From positions 1-64,000 of the forward strand of contig NZ_SNYF01000005.1 of the NCBI RefSeq assembly GCF_004362805.1: a stretch of DNA of 64,000 bases. Reading direction: 5' to 3'. Both the position numbers and the translations under genes were made by a program. The DNA comes from Algoriphagus boseongensis (GTDB lineage Bacteria; Bacteroidota; Bacteroidia; Cytophagales; Cyclobacteriaceae). The notes under the pieces were generated by a model. The model saw nothing but the letters and a program-made list of their open reading frames with translations, was not told the origin of the DNA and did no database searches. Below are positions 17,519 to 25,621 of this stretch, one piece after another; the first letter of the stretch is position 1, and each line of letters begins with the position of its first letter.

Positions 17519-17900
17519 AAATCCCCCCGACCCCCTTTTCAAGGGGGAGTTAGCCTCGGATAGATTTGAGGTTTTTTCTTTTAGAAAGGTTTGTTTTATT
17601 CTTTAGGAATTGAGGTTCCATTATACGAGACTCCCCCTCCCGATAGCTATCGGGATTAAAGGGGGTAAGGGGGATTTTTAACTTTCCTTACCTATTTACC
17701 TTGATGGATTTTTTAAGGTTTTTCTTACTGTTCTTTTGGCTTGACCCAAAAGAACCAAAAGGTCAAGATTTGGCAATGCTTCCCCGCGCATTGCCAACGC
17801 ACACCCCGCTGCCAAATCTCCCCACCGCACCCATCAAGAGTATGGTTTAGTTTAAAAGAATGTTTGATTTGGATTCCAAGCTTTTTGGGATTTGTGGTTT
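17519..17900 (+). repeat. Dispersed structured repeat, copy E (P, P with insert, L)
   Basis: An inverted P motif is at 17521-17548. A second P at 17632-17676 is interrupted by CCCGATAGCTATCGGG (17639-17654). The intact L module follows: TTCTTTTGG/CCAAAAGAA (17731-17739 and 17746-17754), loop CTTGAC, guide GTCAAG at 17762-17767. The closing stem AGATTTGGCA/TGCCAAATCT joins 17766-17775 and 17810-17819. It ends within the middle module. Confidence 0.8.
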
Positions 17901-17950
17901 ATTCTTTAAATAAGGCTAACTGTTACTTGTTATGAGTTGAAGTTCTTTTT

Positions 17951-18445
17951 CACGCTACTCCCCCTTTTTTAAAGGGGGTAAGGGGGATTTTTAACTTTCC
18001 TTACCTATTTACCTTGAAGGATTTTTTTAAGGTTTTTCTTTCTGTTCTTTTGGCTTGACCCAAAAGAACCAAAAGGTCAAGAATTGGCTATGCTCCTTAC
18101 GCTCCTACCAGCCGCACCCTCGCGGCCAATTCCTCCCACCGCACAGGTATTCAGGTGCTATGTTTGGATTTGAATTGGAGATTACCTTTGGATAGCTGCC
18201 GGCCCTGAAGCATAGACGGTTTTTGAGGAGAAAATTCTTTCGTGAAGAAAATGGCCTAGCTCCCGAGTGGGCGAGGGAGATCCGGCCATTTTTAGAAAGA
18301 ATTGAACCTCAAAAATCAAATCGAATCAGATCGTTGAATAGGTTTGAAAATTAACCGATTTGAAGTCTAGGCTTGGGCCAAGTCTTTTTGGTTACTTTTT
18401 GGACTTCAAAAAGTGACAAGGATAGAAGTGGTGGAGGTTCTTGAG
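17951..18445 (+). repeat. Dispersed structured repeat, copy F (complete P-L-middle-R)
   Basis: The most complete copy. P hairpin at about 17957-17985. L stem 18045-18053/18060-18068, loop CTTGAC, guide GTCAAG 18076-18081. Closing stem GAATTGGC/GCCAATTC (18081-18088 and 18125-18132), which differs in sequence from copies C and E. Middle stem AAAATGGCC/GGCCATTTT (18248-18256 and 18284-18292) with inner CTCCC/GGGAG. R hairpin GTTACTTTTTG/CAAAAAGTGAC (18391-18401 and 18407-18417). Confidence 0.85.
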
Positions 18446-18507
18446 ATGGGTAAATAAAAGCAGGACTTATTCTCTCAATTTAAGTAGATAGAGAAGTTAT
18501 TGCATTA

Positions 18508-18735
18508 TTATCTGTTCTTTTGCCTTGAAGCAAAAGAACCAAAAGGTCAAGACAGGTCAAAAACGAGAGTTTTTGAGCCAGAATTGTGGGAGGGAAGCTT
18601 CCCCCCTCAATCCCAACACACACCCCGCTGCTGCGTCAGCCCACCCGCAGGTATTCCATTTTGAGTTTAGAAATAAACTTGAGTTGGGCTTTTTAAATCC
18701 CCCCCGGCCCCCTTTTCAAGGGGGAGTTGGTCTCC
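18508..18735 (+). repeat. Dispersed structured repeat, copy G (L, P)
   Basis: L stem with a compensatory change: TTCTTTTGC (18515-18523) with GCAAAAGAA (18530-18538), loop CTTGAA, guide GTCAAG 18546-18551. The inner hairpin TCAAAAAC/GTTTTTGA (18557-18576) is capped by GAGA, a GNRA-type tetraloop. ACACCCCGCTGC, shared with copies A, C and E, and a P motif follow. Copies E, F and G fill most of the gene-free stretch 17450-18812. Confidence 0.8.
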
Positions 18736-18812
18736 GTTAGAATTGAAGTTTCAATAAACGCGGCTCCCCTCCCGATAGTTATCTGGACTAAGGGGCTTAG
18801 GAAGATTTAGAT

Positions 18813-20012
18813 TCAATTCCTCTCAATATACATCACCGCTGAATCTTCAATGTACTTAGCCGGATTAAAGGAACTGTAAAACTTATTCTTCAGATTATTC
18901 AGTGGGGTATTGAGGGCGGTGATTTTGGAAGTGAACTCCGCAGGGAATTTACTCGGATCACCATAGGCCTGAATCAACTGCTCGTACTGGGCGATATTGG
19001 ACTGCATACGGGTAGTCAACTGACCAAATCTTAGCCTCAAAGACTGCACCTTATACATATAGGTTTCAACCTGCCCCATCCACTTGCCACGGGTTTCGGC
19101 ATCCCGCTCGAGCTTGGCAATTTTATCCGAAATGGCTTTTCTGCATTCGTTCTTAAAAGCTTCCCGATCCGCATCCAAAGTAGCCTGAAGGTAATTGCGC
19201 TGGTATCGATCCTTGGCAATTCCAAAATAACTCATCTGATCTTCCATCAGGGCGGTATTTTCCTTCTGCAATTGCTCAAGCTCCTTGTTGATCAGGGTCC
19301 ATTCGTGATCGATGATGGATTTTTGCTGTTCAAACTGGCTAGTCACCGTCAGGATTCGAAGCATTTCAGGAGTCTTCTCGTACAGCTCTTTTTCCTTTTT
19401 GCCTAAAGTTTGTACCAAGTTGGTCACCCCGGAAATCGCGGTATTGACCATGGTGCCGTATAGTGGAACCGCCTGGGAAACATTGGAAATCAGGCTCAAG
19501 GATTGGTTGATCACTCCGACGAGGGCATCGCTTTGGCCTTCCTTGGAGTACCACTTGTCGAAATCGGTTTTCCAGGAAGTGAAGGATTTGTATTGCTGGA
19601 TCTTGCTGGCATTGCTCAGCTGGTCAAAAAAGCTCTGGGAAGTCAAAAAAAGCTCCACGGGTTGAATATCCCGCTGGATACTGAGCAACTCGGTAAAAGC
19701 CAATTGCCCGTTCAGATTGATTTTGGTTTTTGGAGCCTCTTCCAAAATCTTCAGGCGGTTGTCCAGTGCCAACTGAAGTTTTTCGAGGTTTTCCATTTTC
19801 TCTTTTTCACTGGCATTTTTCCCTTCCGAAGCGGCGATTTTATCAGTGAGTTGGGTGACCAAGACCTCATTTACTTTTAGCTTTTCCTGCAATTCCTTGA
19901 GTTGATTATCCCGATCGATTTTGATTTGTTCGGAGATTTCTTCCTGCCCAAAGGCGACAAGGCCGAAAAAGCAGAAGAGCAGAGTTAAAGAGATGAAAGC
20001 CTGGATTTTCAT
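18813..20012 (-). CDS. Secreted coiled-coil protein of unknown function
   Basis: A 399-residue protein with a signal peptide (ISLTLLFCFFGLVAFGQ, cleavage near 22) and long stretches of heptad-rich helix: about 25-90 (DNQLKELQEKLKVNEVLV, EKEKMENLEKLQLAL), about 220-260 (DHEWTLINKELEQLQKEN) and about 280-345. A hydrophobic central part contains SLSLISNVSQAVPLYGTMVN (around 155-185). No enzymatic motif is present. The overall helical, exported character suggests a periplasmic structural or scaffolding protein. An 18-bp perfect palindrome lies 28 bp upstream of the start and may control it. It stands alone, separated from the isomerase-like gene by a strong terminator. Confidence 0.8.
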   Translation of the reverse strand: MKIQAFISLTLLFCFFGLVAFGQEEISEQIKIDRDNQLKELQEKLKVNEVLVTQLTDKIAASEGKNASEKEKMENLEKLQLALDNRLKILEEAPKTKINLNGQLAFTELLSIQRDIQPVELFLTSQSFFDQLSNASKIQQYKSFTSWKTDFDKWYSKEGQSDALVGVINQSLSLISNVSQAVPLYGTMVNTAISGVTNLVQTLGKKEKELYEKTPEMLRILTVTSQFEQQKSIIDHEWTLINKELEQLQKENTALMEDQMSYFGIAKDRYQRNYLQATLDADREAFKNECRKAISDKIAKLERDAETRGKWMGQVETYMYKVQSLRLRFGQLTTRMQSNIAQYEQLIQAYGDPSKFPAEFTSKITALNTPLNNLKNKFYSSFNPAKYIEDSAVMYIERN

Positions 20013-20039
20013 GGGAAATAATTTTTGAGCCTATGCTGC

Positions 20040-20057
20040 GAATTTGGTACCAAATTC
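20040..20057. promoter_or_regulatory. 18-bp perfect palindrome in the promoter region of the coiled-coil gene
   Basis: GAATTTGGTACCAAATTC is perfectly symmetric and lies 28-45 bp upstream of the minus-strand ATG at 20012. It contains a TTTG that could serve as a -33 element. Plausible operator, unproven. Confidence 0.45.
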
Positions 20058-20095
20058 ACTGAAAAATCCGCCAGGTTTGGAGCTCTCCCAAATAA

Positions 20096-20129
20096 AAAAT
20101 CCTTTTCGACGTTTGCCGAAAAGGATTTT
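20096..20129 (-). terminator. Rho-independent terminator
   Basis: AAAATCCTTTTCG and CGAAAAGGATTTT form a perfect 13-bp stem with an 8-nt loop. On the minus strand it is followed by TTTTTTATTT. It lies 112 bp past the stop codon of the isomerase-like gene. Confidence 0.9.
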
Positions 20130-20240
20130 AAGTCTGTTTAATTTTTTTTAACAATTAGAGCTGCATTTCCTCCCGTTTCCCAGCGTTTGGAAAAGCCTTT
20201 TTCCAAGGGTTAACCTCAAACCTATTCTTAGGAAATAGTC

Positions 20241-21074
20241 CTATTCCTTGGTTGTTTCAATAACCCCACGGAAATAGCCAAGGGACTCCGCAATTCCCAT
20301 AAATGGATTATCCATATTCCGCTCGTGCTCGAGACTACACACTCCGGTGTACCCTACTTTTCGGATCATTTTGACCATTGCAGGAAAGTCAATAATCCCG
20401 CGACCCACTTCAAGTGAATACCCCAATTTGGTTGGTCCTGTCACGTCTTTGATGTGCATATCAAAAACTCGGGTGTTGTACTTTTCCATGTCAGCAACCG
20501 GGTCCTTTCCATTCCGCGTGTCATGTCCTATGTCCAGACACATTCCCATTCTGGGATCCAGATCTTTGGTGTGGTTCCAAACTTCGTCGGCATCTTGATA
20601 GATTTTGATATCCGGCCCGTGCAAGTGAATGGCGTATTTGAAATCATATTCCTTTACCTTTTTCTCCACATAAGGAAGCAATTCCACATTCGGAACACCC
20701 ACGATCAACTTGACTCCAACTCTTTTTGCATAGGCAAATGCTTTGTCAACTTCCTCTTCGGATCTCATGTAGATCGGTCCAACTGCATATCCAGTGACAT
20801 CATGGGCTTTCAGCTTTTCATGAAAAGCAGCGATTTCAGCATCGGTGCTGGTCATGGGCAAATGAAAATCCTTGATGCATAAATAATGCACGTCCAAAGC
20901 TTTCAAAGTTTCCAGGGTCCTGTCCAGATCGAATTTCACAAAGGTGTACCCTGCAATTCCTACCTTAAAACTCTCCCCTGTTTCAGGTGGAAGTTGGGGT
21001 CCAGGTCTGCTGTCCTGAGCTTTACAAACTAGCAGCGATAAGGCAAGCAAAAGGGTCAAAAGGGTTGATTTCAT
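20241..21074 (-). CDS. Secreted sugar phosphate isomerase/epimerase-like protein (xylose isomerase-like TIM barrel)
   Basis: A 277-residue protein from the ATG at 21074, which gives a signal peptide (LLTLLLALSLLVCKAQ). The longer open frame upstream (to 21236) lacks such a signal. The body is an AP-endonuclease-2/xylose-isomerase-like barrel. Metal-ligand and active-site motifs are VHYLCIKDFHLP, the Glu in VPNVELLPYV, KYAIHLHGPD, MCLDIGHDTRNG, VFDMHIKD and GVCSLEHERN. This pattern matches periplasmic or secreted Bacteroidota members of the sugar-isomerase family often linked to sugar or inositol catabolism. The substrate is not known. A terminator follows the gene and no partner is in the same operon. 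Confidence 0.88.
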   Translation of the reverse strand: MKSTLLTLLLALSLLVCKAQDSRPGPQLPPETGESFKVGIAGYTFVKFDLDRTLETLKALDVHYLCIKDFHLPMTSTDAEIAAFHEKLKAHDVTGYAVGPIYMRSEEEVDKAFAYAKRVGVKLIVGVPNVELLPYVEKKVKEYDFKYAIHLHGPDIKIYQDADEVWNHTKDLDPRMGMCLDIGHDTRNGKDPVADMEKYNTRVFDMHIKDVTGPTKLGYSLEVGRGIIDFPAMVKMIRKVGYTGVCSLEHERNMDNPFMGIAESLGYFRGVIETTKE

Positions 21075-21302
21075 ATGTTTCTGTTTCTTTTTTCTATGAC
21101 CACATGGAATCTCGCAGAGGGAATGACTATCCCAGTGTTTGAGGACTGGGTCCGGCTCGATTTCATATGGGTTAGTAAAGGATTCTTTCAAACAAGTTAG
21201 CAAATGCAGGCAAAAGAGATTCCTAAGTTGTTCCAAATACTGCGGAATCGTTTGCTTAAGAAGGTGGCTTTATGCCTAAGGGATATGGGGATTAGAAATT
21301 CC

Positions 21303-21336
21303 AAAAAATAAAAAAGCGGAGTTTGCGGCTCCGCTT
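21303..21336 (-). terminator. Rho-independent terminator of purL
   Basis: CTCCGCTT and AAGCGGAG stem with a short loop. On the minus strand it is followed by TTTTTTATTTTTTGG, about 140 bp past the purL stop. Confidence 0.85.
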
Positions 21337-21478
21337 AGTTTTAGTATTGTTTCGAGTAATCCCTGAGGAGACATTGATTTGAAATTTGACACCAAAGCTT
21401 AATCGCTAATTTTCAAATCTTTCAATCTTTCAATCGACCAAGACTGAATATTGAACACTGAATCATGAATGTCGAAGT

Positions 21479-24400
21479 TTAGTGATGGCCCTCAACCCAA
21501 ACTCTAGCATTGACAAAAGCCTCCATCCAAGGAGTGAAGTCGTCGTTTCTTTCGCTAGGGTAATGAGCCCAGTTCCAAGGTTTCAAGCTTCGCTCGATAT
21601 GCGGCATGATGGCCAGATGTCTTCCATCAGCTGAAGCGATTCCCGCAGTGGAGAAATCAGATCCATTTGGATTACCAGGATAAGCGGCATAGGTATACTT
21701 CATGGCGAAGTGGTAAGCCGTATCTCCTTTTGGAAGTTGGAATTTACCTTCTCCGTGTGCTACCCATACGCCCAAACGTTGACCACTTAGGCTGCCCAGC
21801 ATGACGGAGTTGTTTTGAGGAACGGTCACGTTTACAAAGCAAGACTCAAATTTATGACTGGCGTTATGCAGCATTTTTGGTTTTTGATCGTGATCTGGAG
21901 TCACCAAACCTAACTCGATCATCAGCTGGCAACCGTTACATACACCCAAAGAAAGGGTATCAGGTCTAGCGTAGAAGTTGTCCAAAGCCTGCTTGGCTTT
22001 CGGGTTGTACAAGAAAGCGCCTGCCCAGCCTTTGGCAGAACCCAAAACGTCTGAGTTGGAGAATCCACCCACGAATACAATCATTTGCACATCGCTGAGG
22101 TCTTCTCTACCGGAGATTAGGTCAGTCATGTGAACGTCCTTCACTTCAAATCCAGCCAACCAAAGCGAATAGGCCATTTCACGGTCTCCATTCACTCCTT
22201 TTTCTCGGATGATGGCAGCCTTTGCTTTGCCTTTGGTTTTTCTAAAAGGATCAATTCCCAGTTTTTCAAAGCTACCGGTCCAATTTGGAGCAAACTCGTA
22301 GCGAAGAACCTGGTTTTTATAATTTTCAAAGCGGTCTTTGGCTAGTTTTTCCCCGCTTTGCTTTCGGTCTAATAAATAGGAAGACTTAAACCACAGGTCT
22401 CTTAATGGAGCAATGTCCAAAGTCAGACTTTCCAGAACGATCTTTCCATCCAAAGTCACTTCGGCGATTTCCACGAAGTCGATCTCAGATTCGGTTAGCA
22501 ACTCCTCTGTAGAGTGATCATCTGCAACCTGAATCAGAATTCCCGGATTTTCTGCGAAAAGAGCTTTGACCACATTGCCTTCAGCCAGTCTGCTTTCCTT
22601 TACTTTCAATCCCACGGATTGATTAGGGAAGCACATTTCCAAAAGGGCAGTAATCATCCCGCCTGAAGAAATGTCGTGTCCGGAAAGAATCCAGCCACCT
22701 CGGATCAGTTCCTGGATGGTTTCAAAGGCCTTGACGAAGTATTCTGAATCGGAAACAGTTGGAGTTTCCTCGCCAACTTTATTCAAAAGCTGATACAAAG
22801 AAGAGCCGGCAAGTTTAGCTTCGTCTTTGGATAAATCGATGTACAAAATTTTAGTCCCAGCCTGAGGAAGAAGAGCTGCCTTGACAGTCTTTTTGACATC
22901 GGAGCATTCCCCAACGGTGGAAATAATCACCGTTCCTGGTGAGTAAACCACTTTTCCGTCAGGATACTTTTGGGTCATGGAAAGAGAATCCTTTCCGGTT
23001 GGGATATTTACTCCCAATTCAATGGCAAAGTCTGAACAGGCTTTTACTGCACGATACAAGCGGTCATTTTCTCCTGTGTTTTTGGCTGGCCACATCCAGT
23101 TTGCAGAAAGAGAAACCCCCTTCAAGCCATCTGTAATTGGAGCAAAAACCAAATTGGTCAAGGCCTCAGCAATAGCCAATCTGGAACCCGCCTCAGGATT
23201 GGCCAAAGCTGCAACTGGAGCATGTCCGATGGAAGTGGCGATTCCTTTTTCTCCCGTAAAGTCCAAGGCCATTACGCCTACATCATTCAAAGGAAGTTGG
23301 ATTTCTCCTACGGTCTGTTGAGTTGCCACGCGTCCTGTTACGGAACGGTCCACCTTATTGGTCAACCAGTCCTTACAAGCCACTGCCTCCAATTGCAAAA
23401 CCTCCTGAATGTATTCTTGAAGCTTGCTGGTCTCGAATTCAGGCTCGCTAAACTTCGGAGCCAAACCGCTTTGGTCTTCCAATATTGTTTTTGGAGAGGA
23501 GCCAAACATATAGGCCAAATCCCAGTCTACTGGCTTTTCACCCGTCTTCTGGTTTTCAAACTTGAAATGCATGTCCCCAGTCGTCTCACCCACCACATAG
23601 AAAGGTGCACGTTCACGAGCTGAGAGCTGCTGAAGCGTAGCTATATCTTTTTTACCGACTACTAAGCCCATTCTTTCCTGGGACTCGTTGCCGATGATTT
23701 CTTTGGAAGAAAGGGTAGGATCACCCACAGGAAGTTGGTCGATGTGGATAGTTCCACCAGTGCTTTCCACCAATTCAGAAAGACAGTTCAAATGTCCACC
23801 TGCCCCATGGTCATGAATGGAAATGATCGGATTGTTTTCGCTTTCTGCCATGGCACGGATCACGTTGGAAACCCGCTTTTGCATTTCCGGATTGGAGCGC
23901 TGCACCGCATTCAGCTCGATGGCATTGGAAAGTTCACCGGTGTTCAGAGAAGAGACAGCAGAGCCGCCCATCCCGATTCGGTAGTTGTCCCCGCCCATGA
24001 TGACGATTTGGTCACCAGTTCCAGGTTCACCCTTCTTGGTGTAGTTCGCATTGGTAAAACCAACACCACCAGCCAACATGATCACTTTATCAAAGCCATA
24101 TTGCTTTCCGCCTTCCTCATGCTCAAAAGTGAGCAAGGAACCAGCGATAAGTGGTTGGCCAAATTTATTTCCGAAATCAGAAGCTCCGTTGGAAGCTTTG
24201 ATCAGGATGTCCATTGGAGTTTGATAAAGCCAAGGTCTCTCAGCTAGATTTTTCTCCCAGCTTCTTCCTTTTTCCGATCTGGAATAGGAAGTCATGTAAA
24301 CGGCCGTTCCAGCCAAAGGAATTGAAGCAGTACCACCTGCCAAACGGTCACGGATTTCTCCTCCCGAACCTGTTGCTGCTCCATTGAATGGTTCAACTGT

Positions 24401-25156
24401 AGTTGGGAAGTTGTGGGTTTCTGCTTTTAGGGAAATAACAGAGTCGATGTCTCTGGTTTCAAAAAAGTCCGCCTGATGTTGAGTTTTAGGCGCGAATTGC
24501 TGGATTTTTGGACCTTGAATAAAGGCCACATTATCCTTGTAAGCTGAAGCAATTCTGTTCGGGTGTTTTTTGGAGGTTTCCTTGATCAGTTGGAAAAGTG
24601 TCATCGGCTTTTCTTCACCGTCAATTACAAAGGAGCCGTTGAAGATTTTATGTCGGCAGTGCTCTGAGTTTACTTGAGAAAATCCAAAAACTTCAGAATC
24701 TGTCAAAGGTCTTCCCAATTGTTTGGACACATTTTCCAGATAATCGACTTCCTCTTGGCTCAGCGCCAAGCCCTCTGATTTGTTGTATGCTCCAATATCC
24801 GTGATGGCCTTAATTGGCTCTGGTTGGAGATGGATATCGTAGATTTCCTGATCCAGACCTGCGTATGCTTTTTGCAGCATGGGGTCAATGTGATCTCCTT
24901 CATTCATCGGGAAAAACTCCTCGATTCTCTGAATGCCTTGTATTCCCATGTTTACAGTGATTTCCACTGCGTTGGTTGACCATGGTGTGATCATTTCTTT
25001 TCGTGGTCCGGAGTATTTTCCGTCCAACTTTTCTCCCGGGATCAATTTGGCGCCGCCAAAAAGCCAGATGAGTTTTTCGAGATCTTCAGTGCTTAGTGGG
25101 TGAGGAACTTGAACTCCGTAGATGAGTTTCTGAGGGGATTCAAAGAAGAAAATCAT
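21479..25156 (-). CDS. purL: Phosphoribosylformylglycinamidine synthase, single-chain PurL
   Basis: A 1225-residue enzyme of de novo purine synthesis that converts FGAR, ATP and glutamine to FGAM. It is the long single-chain form that includes the glutaminase domain. Visible parts are the N-terminal PurS-like region (1-140); AIR-synthase-related ATP-binding halves with FGFSQVNSEHCRHKIF, SLKAETHNFPTTVEPFNGAATGSGGEIRD-type motifs and ISIHDHGAGG; and the C-terminal class I glutamine amidotransferase with the nucleophilic Cys in LGVCNGCQLMIELG and the His/Glu in PHIERS. All key residues are intact. The ATG at 25156 follows a TACCTTTG box. It is monocistronic, with its own terminator. Confidence 0.97.
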   Translation of the reverse strand: MIFFFESPQKLIYGVQVPHPLSTEDLEKLIWLFGGAKLIPGEKLDGKYSGPRKEMITPWSTNAVEITVNMGIQGIQRIEEFFPMNEGDHIDPMLQKAYAGLDQEIYDIHLQPEPIKAITDIGAYNKSEGLALSQEEVDYLENVSKQLGRPLTDSEVFGFSQVNSEHCRHKIFNGSFVIDGEEKPMTLFQLIKETSKKHPNRIASAYKDNVAFIQGPKIQQFAPKTQHQADFFETRDIDSVISLKAETHNFPTTVEPFNGAATGSGGEIRDRLAGGTASIPLAGTAVYMTSYSRSEKGRSWEKNLAERPWLYQTPMDILIKASNGASDFGNKFGQPLIAGSLLTFEHEEGGKQYGFDKVIMLAGGVGFTNANYTKKGEPGTGDQIVIMGGDNYRIGMGGSAVSSLNTGELSNAIELNAVQRSNPEMQKRVSNVIRAMAESENNPIISIHDHGAGGHLNCLSELVESTGGTIHIDQLPVGDPTLSSKEIIGNESQERMGLVVGKKDIATLQQLSARERAPFYVVGETTGDMHFKFENQKTGEKPVDWDLAYMFGSSPKTILEDQSGLAPKFSEPEFETSKLQEYIQEVLQLEAVACKDWLTNKVDRSVTGRVATQQTVGEIQLPLNDVGVMALDFTGEKGIATSIGHAPVAALANPEAGSRLAIAEALTNLVFAPITDGLKGVSLSANWMWPAKNTGENDRLYRAVKACSDFAIELGVNIPTGKDSLSMTQKYPDGKVVYSPGTVIISTVGECSDVKKTVKAALLPQAGTKILYIDLSKDEAKLAGSSLYQLLNKVGEETPTVSDSEYFVKAFETIQELIRGGWILSGHDISSGGMITALLEMCFPNQSVGLKVKESRLAEGNVVKALFAENPGILIQVADDHSTEELLTESEIDFVEIAEVTLDGKIVLESLTLDIAPLRDLWFKSSYLLDRKQSGEKLAKDRFENYKNQVLRYEFAPNWTGSFEKLGIDPFRKTKGKAKAAIIREKGVNGDREMAYSLWLAGFEVKDVHMTDLISGREDLSDVQMIVFVGGFSNSDVLGSAKGWAGAFLYNPKAKQALDNFYARPDTLSLGVCNGCQLMIELGLVTPDHDQKPKMLHNASHKFESCFVNVTVPQNNSVMLGSLSGQRLGVWVAHGEGKFQLPKGDTAYHFAMKYTYAAYPGNPNGSDFSTAGIASADGRHLAIMPHIERSLKPWNWAHYPSERNDDFTPWMEAFVNARVWVEGHH

Positions 25157-25176
25157 GTCCTTGGGCTGGTAAGTCG

Positions 25177-25184
25177 CAAAGGTA
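25177..25184 (-). promoter_or_regulatory. Bacteroidetes -7 box for purL
   Basis: TACCTTTG on the minus strand matches TAnnTTTG, 20 bp upstream of the purL ATG. A purine-responsive element is not visible. Confidence 0.55.
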
Positions 25185-25561
25185 AGGAATTGAAGCCTAG
25201 TTTGGAAAGCTGGAAAATTGAAAGATTGGATTTTTATCCCGAAAAGCAGTGAAATGAATGTGGTTAGACCTTTCAGAATAGCTAGAAACTTTATTTTTCA
25301 AAAGCCTGCTTTTCAAAATCACTGATTTTGGAGGTATAGTAAGGTGAGCTTTTATTGTCAATTCCATAAAAAATTAAACTTTTCGAAGAGATGCTTGGTG
25401 AAGAAGTATATTTTATCCAAGTATAAATCTTCCATTTTCTATTTGGAAAAAATTATCAGTAAATCATTTTTAATATTATAAATGAAAATAATCAAAATAA
25501 AATTTCATTTACAGTCATTTTTTGTTTCTGATGTAAAATAAAATATCTGTAAAAAACTTTG

Positions 25562-25597
25562 GAAACTTTGAACCAACTCAAAGTTTCTATAGTTTTG
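25562..25597 (+). promoter_or_regulatory. Promoter and operator of the efflux operon
   Basis: GAAACTTTGA (25562-25571) and TCAAAGTTTC (25578-25587) form a perfect 10-bp inverted repeat with a 6-bp spacer. It overlaps a TTTG -33 element (25567-25570), spaced exactly 19 bp from a TAGTTTTG -7 box (25590-25597). This is the expected position for autorepression by the TetR protein encoded next. The stretch 25157-25560 is AT-rich with no gene seen. Confidence 0.75.
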
Positions 25598-25621
25598 TCC
25601 CCGAGTTCAAAAAAATAAGAT

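Noticed and set aside
17741-18740. Open frames reading through L modules (for example starting MTQKNQKVK)
   Set aside because: The translated text comes from the structured repeat; compensatory base changes keep pairing, not codons.
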